Origin: Actinomycetota bacterium
Lineage (GTDB): Bacteria > Actinomycetota > UBA4738
DNA length: 10,541 nt
NCBI GenBank assembly: GCA_005885015.1
Contig: VAYG01000103.1
Coordinates: 6,177-16,717, forward strand
Reading direction: 5' to 3'
A program made the position numbers and the translations under genes. The notes under the pieces were generated by a model. It had not been told where the DNA came from. It saw only the letters and a program-made list of their open reading frames with translations, and searched no databases. Below, in pieces: positions 6,328-10,541 of this stretch; the first letter of the stretch is position 1; each line of letters starts with the position of its first letter.

Positions 6328-7923
6328 TTGACCCAGCGCTACGACGCGATCGTGGTCGGCGGCGGCCACAATGGACTGGTCTCCGCCGCGTACCTGGCTC
6401 GGGCGGGGCTCCGTACGCTGGTCCTGGAGCGCCGGCACGTCCTGGGGGGCGCTGCGGTGACCGAGGAGGTCTTCCCCGGCTTCCGGTTCAGCGTGGCCTC
6501 CTACGTGGTGAGCCTCCTTCGCCCCGAGATCATCCGCGAGCTGGACCTGCCCCGCCACGGCCTGGAGATCCTCCCCCTCGACGGCACGTTCACCCCGCTC
6601 GAAGGGGACTTCCTGTGGCGGGTGAACGACCACGGTCGGACGATGCGCGAGCTGCGCCGGTGGTCGCGGACCGACGCCGAGGCGTACGAGGAGTACGGCC
6701 AGCTGATGGTCGACATGGCCCGGTTCATCAAGCCGATCCTGTCCATCGTGCCGCCCGATCCGGGCCGGATCGACCCGCGCCCGTGGCTGCCGGTGGTCCG
6801 TCTGGCCCGGCGGTTCCGGGAGCTGCCGGAACGACACCAGGCGACCTTCGTCCAGCTCATGACGATGAGCGCGGCCGACTTCCTCGACCAGTGGTTCGAG
6901 ACCGATCCGCTGAAGGCGACCATGGCGGCCTCCGGGATCATCGGGACGTTCCAGGGCATCCGCTCGCCGGGAACCGCCTACGTGCTCCTGCACCACTACA
7001 TGGGAGAGATCGATGGGGCCTTCCGGGCGTGGGGGATCCCGAAGGGGGGGACCGGGGGGATCAGCGCAGCCATCGCGTCTGCCGCGCGCGAGGCAGGGGC
7101 CGACATCCGCACGGAGGCACCGGTCGAACGCATCCAGACCCGGCACGGGCGCGCGAGCGGCGTGGTCCTGGCATCGGGAGAGGAGGTCGAGGCCGGGGCG
7201 GTCCTCTCCAGCGCCGACGCCCGCCGGACTTTCCTGGAGATGCTGGCGCCGGGGTCGATCCCACCGGAGTTCGAGGCCGAGATCCGCCGGTACAAGTTCC
7301 GGGGCTCGTCCGGGAAAGTCAACCTGGCCCTCGACGGGCTCCCCGATTTCACCTGCCTTCCGAACGCGGAGGACCTCGAGCACCTCCGCGGCGCCATCAG
7401 CTTCAGTCCGTCCATCGACTACATGGAGCGGGCCTACGACGACGCCAAGTACGGCCGGTTCAGCCGCCGACCGTACATCGACATGGTGATCCCGACCCTC
7501 GTCGATCCCTCGATGGCCCCGCCCGGGAAGCACGTCATGAGCTGCTTCGTGCAGTACGCGCCGTATCACCTCGCCGACGGCGAGGGAACATGGGACGAGC
7601 GGCGCGAGGCCTTCGCCGATACGGTCGTGGACACCATCGCGGAGCGGGCCCCGAACATCCGCGAGCTCATCCTCCACCGCCAGGTCCTCACGCCGCTGGA
7701 CATCGAGCGGGACCTCGGATTGTCCGAGGGCAATATCTTCCAGGGCGAGCTGTCCCTGGAGCAGCTCTTCTTCAGCCGCCCCGTGCCTGGGTGGTCGCGG
7801 TACCGGACGCCGATCCACGGGCTGTGGTTGTGCGGGTCCTCCGTCCATCCCGGGGGCGGGATCATGGGCGCGCCGGGGCGCATCGCCGCGCTCGAGCTGT
7901 TGAAGGACAAGAGGGCGGCGTGA
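6328..7923 (+). CDS. FAD-dependent oxidoreductase, CrtI/PYROXD2 type (first of tandem pair)
   Basis: Predicted flavin amine-oxidase/phytoene-dehydrogenase-superfamily oxidoreductase, 531 residues. The TTG start at 6328 follows GGAGG with a 5-nt spacer; the binding fold begins six residues later, so no other start fits. The N-terminal dinucleotide-binding motif is VVGGGHNGLVSAAYLA (GGGHNG at 11-16) with E34 at the end of the second strand to bind the FAD ribose. A LERRHVLGGAA loop follows. GIPKGGTGGISAAI (about 236-249) is the usual middle FAD/substrate-domain motif, and the C-terminal GLWLCGSSVHPGGGIMGAPG (from 498) closes the FAD site. The overall plan matches PYROXD2-like proteins (YAPYHL and C-terminal GSSVHPGGG), not a confirmed carotenoid enzyme; no other carotenoid gene is in the window. 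Substrate unknown. It leads a two-gene operon divergent from the GcvT-like gene and overlaps the next gene by GTGA. Confidence 0.87.
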   Translation: MTQRYDAIVVGGGHNGLVSAAYLARAGLRTLVLERRHVLGGAAVTEEVFPGFRFSVASYVVSLLRPEIIRELDLPRHGLEILPLDGTFTPLEGDFLWRVNDHGRTMRELRRWSRTDAEAYEEYGQLMVDMARFIKPILSIVPPDPGRIDPRPWLPVVRLARRFRELPERHQATFVQLMTMSAADFLDQWFETDPLKATMAASGIIGTFQGIRSPGTAYVLLHHYMGEIDGAFRAWGIPKGGTGGISAAIASAAREAGADIRTEAPVERIQTRHGRASGVVLASGEEVEAGAVLSSADARRTFLEMLAPGSIPPEFEAEIRRYKFRGSSGKVNLALDGLPDFTCLPNAEDLEHLRGAISFSPSIDYMERAYDDAKYGRFSRRPYIDMVIPTLVDPSMAPPGKHVMSCFVQYAPYHLADGEGTWDERREAFADTVVDTIAERAPNIRELILHRQVLTPLDIERDLGLSEGNIFQGELSLEQLFFSRPVPGWSRYRTPIHGLWLCGSSVHPGGGIMGAPGRIAALELLKDKRAA

Positions 7924-9527
7924 CGGCCGGAACCGGACCCTACGACGCCATCGTGGTGGGCGGCGGCCACAACGGCCTGGTCTGCGCGGCCTACCTGGCC
8001 CGGGCCGGGCTGCGGGTCGTGGTGCTGGAACGGCGCGGCGACGTGGGCGGAGCGCTGGCGGAGTCGGAGCCGGCGCCAGGCTACCGGGCCCCGGCCCTGG
8101 CCCACACCGTCGGCCGGCTTCACGGGAGGGTCGTTCGCGACCTCCGGCTGTCCGATCATCGACTCACGCTGATCCGGCCCGAGGTTCGCGTGTTCGCGCC
8201 CCAGCCCGACGGGCGATCGATCACCTTGTGGGGCGACCCGACCAGGACCGCGGGTGACCTGCGGGCCCTGTCTCGGAAAGACGCCGAGGCATATCCCGGG
8301 TTCGACCGGAAGGTTCGGGCGCTGGCCAGCTTCATGGCGCACGTTCAGGCCGCCACGCCGCCCGACCTGAAGAAGCTGTCGGTGGCCGACGCGCTGGGGG
8401 GCGTCCGCCTCGTCCGTGCGTTCAGGAGGCTCGGCAGCAAAGCGGGGCGGGAGATCCTTCGCGTCTTGCCGATGGCGGTGGCCGATTTCGTGGGCGAGGC
8501 CTTCGAGATCGAGGCGGTGCGAGGCGCGCTGGCAGCCCGCGGGGTCCAGTACGCGGCGATGGGGCCGTGGTCGGCGGGGACCACAGCGGTCCTGCTGTCG
8601 GACTCCGCCGGCAACGACGGGGGAGCGGCGGGCCAGGCCGTCTTCGTTCAGGGCGGACCGAAGGCGCTGGCGGATGTCCTGTTGATGGCCGCGAGGGGGT
8701 CCGGCGCCGAGGTCGAGACGGCTGCCGAGGTCGCCTCGGTCACCACCCAGGGCGGCCGCGTGACCGGCGTGGCCCTCACCTCCGGGCGGGAGCTCACGGC
8801 GCCAATCGTCGTGTCCGGCATCGATCCGAAGCGGACCCTGCTCCGGCTGGTCGATCCCGTCGAGCTGGGGCCGACGCTCGGGTGGCGGGCAAGCAACATC
8901 CGGACGCCTGGAGTGGTAGCGAAGGTGAACCTGGCCCTGGAGCGCCTCCCCCGATTCTCCTCGGAAGGTGGGGGCGAACCGCGACGTCTGGCCGGCCGCA
9001 TCCTGATCGCACCGGGCATCGACTACCTGGAGCGCGCTTTCGACGCGTCCAAGTACGGACGGGTTTCGGAGGAGCCGTACCTGGAGGTGACGATCCCCAC
9101 CATCGCCGACCCATCCGAGCGCGCTCCGCAGGGCGGGCACGTGATGAGCGTGCTGGTCCAGTGGGCCCCCTACCACCTGCGGGAAGGCGACTGGGACGCC
9201 GAGCGGGAGGGCCTGGGCGACCTCGTGGTGAAGACCCTGGAGACGTACGCCCCTGGCCTCTCCGACCTGGTCGTGGGCCGTGAGGTGATCACTCCCCTCG
9301 ATCTCGAGCGCGAGTACGGCCTGACCGAGGGCCATCCCCTCCACGGCGAGCCCGGGCTCGACCAGTTCTTCGCGTGGCGACCCCTCCTCGGGCTGGCCCG
9401 GTACCGGATGCCGGTCCGCGGCCTGTACCTGTGCGGGTCCGGGGCCCATCCGGGTGGGGGAGTGACGGGGGGGCCGGGCGCCGGCGCGGCCCGCGAAGTG
9501 CTGCTCGATCGGAAGGCCAAGCGCTGA
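7920..9527 (+). CDS. FAD-dependent oxidoreductase, CrtI/PYROXD2 type (second of tandem pair)
   Basis: Paralogue of the preceding gene, 535 residues. The GTG at 7920 overlaps the previous stop (GTGA), with GAGGG just upstream, so translation is coupled. FAD-binding motif GGGHNGLVCAAYLARAGLR (from residue 14) with E37; C-terminal GLYLCGSGAHPGGGVTGGPG (from about 501). The two proteins align along the whole length: IDYLERAFDASKYGR here and IDYMERAYDDAKYGR in the first gene; WAPYHL and YAPYHL; VITPLDLEREYGLTEG and VLTPLDIERDLGLSEG. They differ more in the middle: the region with IIGTFQGI and HHYMGEIDG in the first protein reads VQYAAMGPWSAG and SAGNDGGAAG here. That suggests different substrates or a heteromeric pair. 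Function beyond flavin oxidoreductase cannot be assigned. It ends 27 nt before the stop of the convergent lipoprotein gene. Confidence 0.87.
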   Translation: MTAGTGPYDAIVVGGGHNGLVCAAYLARAGLRVVVLERRGDVGGALAESEPAPGYRAPALAHTVGRLHGRVVRDLRLSDHRLTLIRPEVRVFAPQPDGRSITLWGDPTRTAGDLRALSRKDAEAYPGFDRKVRALASFMAHVQAATPPDLKKLSVADALGGVRLVRAFRRLGSKAGREILRVLPMAVADFVGEAFEIEAVRGALAARGVQYAAMGPWSAGTTAVLLSDSAGNDGGAAGQAVFVQGGPKALADVLLMAARGSGAEVETAAEVASVTTQGGRVTGVALTSGRELTAPIVVSGIDPKRTLLRLVDPVELGPTLGWRASNIRTPGVVAKVNLALERLPRFSSEGGGEPRRLAGRILIAPGIDYLERAFDASKYGRVSEEPYLEVTIPTIADPSERAPQGGHVMSVLVQWAPYHLREGDWDAEREGLGDLVVKTLETYAPGLSDLVVGREVITPLDLEREYGLTEGHPLHGEPGLDQFFAWRPLLGLARYRMPVRGLYLCGSGAHPGGGVTGGPGAGAAREVLLDRKAKR

Positions 9528-9546
9528 AGCGCCGAGGGGCTGGAAG

Positions 9547-9566
9547 GTCGGGGGCTACTGCCCGAC
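9547..9566. terminator. Weak hairpin between convergent genes
   Basis: GTCGGG (9547-9552) and CCCGAC (9561-9566) form a 6-bp stem with an 8-nt loop, 20 nt after the second oxidoreductase's stop and overlapping the stop codon (9557-9555) of the minus-strand lipoprotein gene. The position suits a bidirectional terminator, but there is no T tract on either side, so this is only a candidate. Confidence 0.25.
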
Positions 9567-10183
9567 GTTCGTGCCCGAGCGGATGACGAACACCGTTTGC
9601 GCCTCGGAGTAGAAGGCGTGGGTGCAGTCATCGACGACGAACATCTTGGGGATCCCGCACCCCGCGTAGGCCTCCACGGCCGAGCGTGGCCACCGGTATG
9701 CGGTCAGGGGGACCGGGTCCTTCCCCCCGATCACGATCACGTCGTCCACCACGATCAGCCAGTTCCCCAGGTTGGGGTTGGCGGCGAAGGCGGAGAACAC
9801 CTTGTGCTCGGCGGGGATCATGACCGCTCCCCACCGCGACTTGAACGGCGTGGTTTCCTGGAAGGCAAGCGCCGCGGTGCCGTCGGTGCTCGCCAGCGCG
9901 GTCAGCTTCAACCGCGGGGTGGAGGGGACCGCGCCCATCAGTCGCAGAGTGGAGTCGCGGACGCCGGTGGGAGGCGCCTTGGCGTCTCCGCTGACGATCT
10001 CGGGAGGGGCGAACAGGTACTGGATGTAGGGCTGGGCGATGACCGCGAGGCCGCCCCATTGCTGGAGCTGCTCGGGGCCGGGGCAATTTGCGGCTCGGGA
10101 CTGGAAACGATGACCCGGGGACCACTGCAGGCCGCGATGAGCATGAGGGCGACGACCGAGGGCAGCGAGAGCCGCCTCACCAT
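9555..10183 (-). pseudogene. Putative lipoprotein gene broken by a one-base frameshift
   Basis: The frame from ATG 10183 encodes a textbook lipoprotein signal: MVRR basic start, hydrophobic LSLPSVVALMLIAAC, and lipobox IAAC with C19. It soon turns Ser/Pro-rich and ends at 9938. A second frame carries convincing protein sequence from about 10076 (GPEQLQQWGGLAVIAQPYIQ) to the TAG at 9557-9555, with VFSAFAANPNLGNWLIVVDD and FVVDDCTHAFYSEAQTVFVI. That frame has no ATG, GTG or TTG before its first clear coding stretch. The span 10183-9555 is 629 nt, one base short of 210 codons, so restoring one base gives a single protein of about 209 residues. The likely spot is the pair of four-C runs (read on minus) at 10083-10080 and 10077-10074. 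Sequencing error, real inactivation or -1 slippage cannot be told apart here. The product would be a membrane-anchored, surface-exposed protein of a family I do not recognise. Confidence 0.65.
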
Positions 10184-10297
10184 GGCTGAAGGGTACCCCA
10201 TTCCCTCACCGATGAATACGGCGGGGCGGCGGTTCGGGATCTCTCTCACCTCTCGTTGATCGGCACGACGGAACGGAAACAAGAGAACCGGAGGGCC

Positions 10298-10312
10298 GCT
10301 CGTTGGACGAGC
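10298..10312. repeat. Inverted repeat upstream of the cysteine synthase promoter
   Basis: GCTCGT-TGG-ACGAGC is a perfect 6-bp dyad with a three-base centre, located in the gap between the minus-strand lipoprotein gene and the cysteine synthase gene. It lies 15 nt upstream of the extended -10 element at 10328-10336, overlapping the -35 zone, where a regulator of either gene could bind. The evidence is positional only. Confidence 0.3.
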
Positions 10313-10327
10313 CGTGTCCGCCGCCGC

Positions 10328-10336
10328 TGAGATAAT
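10328..10336 (+). promoter_or_regulatory. Extended -10 promoter of the cysteine synthase gene
   Basis: TGAGATAAT matches the extended -10 form TGn followed by GATAAT (five of six to TATAAT). Its last base is 8 nt before the A of the ATG at 10345, so transcription would start at or within a few bases of the start codon. A TTGGAC at 10303-10308 is too far upstream (22-nt spacer) to be a normal -35, consistent with the TGn element compensating for it. Confidence 0.5.
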
Positions 10337-10344
10337 CACTGCCG

Positions 10345-10541
10345 ATGAGGGCGAACGACATCCTCCAGGCCATCGGCAACACGCCACTGGTCGGGATCCA
10401 GCGTCTCTCGCCGAAGCCCTCGGTTCGCATGTGGGCCAAGCTCGAGGGTCAGAATCCCACCGGCTCGATGAAGGATCGGATCGCCCTGCGGATGATCGAG
10501 GCCGCCGAGTCGGACGGCCGTCTCCACGCGGGGAAAAGGAT
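10345..10541 (+). CDS. cysM: Cysteine synthase, CysM-like (5' part only)
   Basis: PLP-dependent beta-substituting enzyme of the cysteine synthase/cystathionine beta-synthase family, which makes L-cysteine from an activated serine and a sulfide donor. Only 65 codons are in the window and the C-terminal majority is missing. Visible motifs are IGNTPLVGIQRLSP (10-23), WAKLEGQNPTGSMKDR (30-45) with the PLP-binding K43, and IEAAESDGRL (51-60). The LQAIGNTPLVGIQRLSP and AKLEGQNPTGS stretches resemble, as I recall it, mycobacterial CysM, which uses O-phosphoserine and the sulfur carrier CysO. CysK or a cystathionine synthase cannot be excluded from this fragment. The ATG at 10345 has no Shine-Dalgarno sequence, but an extended -10 sits 8 nt upstream, so the mRNA is probably leaderless. 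The carrier or hydrolase genes (cysO, mec) are not on the visible side. Confidence 0.87.
   Translation, partial: MRANDILQAIGNTPLVGIQRLSPKPSVRMWAKLEGQNPTGSMKDRIALRMIEAAESDGRLHAGKR

Noticed and set aside
5068..7848. A 926-codon open frame on the minus strand
   Set aside because: Only its last 385 codons (from ATG 6222) are the GcvT-like protein. The rest is a stop-free antisense shadow of the first oxidoreductase, with low-complexity Pro/Arg/Gly-rich translation, as expected in GC-rich DNA.
7566..9449. Long minus-strand frame antisense to both oxidoreductases
   Set aside because: It has no domain or signal and a compositional shadow look. The opposite strand carries clear FAD motifs.
6615..9527. 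A 970-codon plus-strand frame
   Set aside because: Only 7920-9527 is coding (second oxidoreductase). The upstream part is an off-frame reading of the first oxidoreductase, rich in Arg/Gly/Pro.
9597..10259. 220-codon plus-strand frame opposite the lipoprotein gene
   Set aside because: Gly/Arg-rich shadow. The minus strand shows a lipobox signal and normal protein composition, though frameshifted.

Overview
This is a high-G+C window, very rich in G/C at third codon positions, with GTG/TTG starts, 4-nt ATGA/GTGA gene overlaps and one likely leaderless gene. Together with a CysM-like N-terminus resembling the mycobacterial O-phosphoserine-dependent enzyme and an OmpR/HAMP-kinase pair of MprAB/PrrAB style, this suggests an actinobacterium or another high-G+C lineage. 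It could be an uncultured one; the assignment is inference. The content looks chromosomal and metabolic. I see no tRNA, rRNA, CRISPR array, insertion sequence or phage gene.

Layout. Positions 1-180 hold the 5' part of a minus-strand gene for a small protein with one hydrophobic segment; it runs off the left edge. After a divergent gap comes a plus-strand two-component system: an OmpR-family response regulator (318-1013, with no ordinary start codon at the right place) and a membrane histidine kinase (1010-2353). Next is a glutamate-dehydrogenase-family gene (2426-3661). A 222-nt gap follows that can fold into a long closed, multi-hairpin RNA (3746-3853). It precedes a lysine-6-dehydrogenase/saccharopine-dehydrogenase-like gene (3884-5056). 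A GcvT-family aminomethyltransferase (6222-5068, minus strand) converges on that gene with an 11-nt gap. A divergent promoter region of about 105 nt separates the GcvT-like gene from two tandem, paralogous FAD oxidoreductases of the CrtI/PYROXD2 type (6328-7923 and 7920-9527, overlapping by 4 nt). A minus-strand lipoprotein gene (10183-9555) appears broken by a one-base frameshift. The right edge holds the start of a plus-strand cysteine synthase (10345-10541), probably read from a leaderless mRNA.

How the genes may work together. Glutamate dehydrogenase, the lysine-dehydrogenase-like enzyme, the folate-dependent GcvT-like protein and the two FAD oxidoreductases would all fit handling of amino groups and one-carbon units (oxidative deamination, demethylation). 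No substrate can be read from the sequence, and shared function is inferred from proximity only. The most interesting non-coding signal is the structured leader before the lysine-dehydrogenase-like gene, which I could not assign to a riboswitch class I know. Also worth checking are the frameshifted lipoprotein, the response regulator's missing start, and the tandem oxidoreductases divergent from the aminomethyltransferase.
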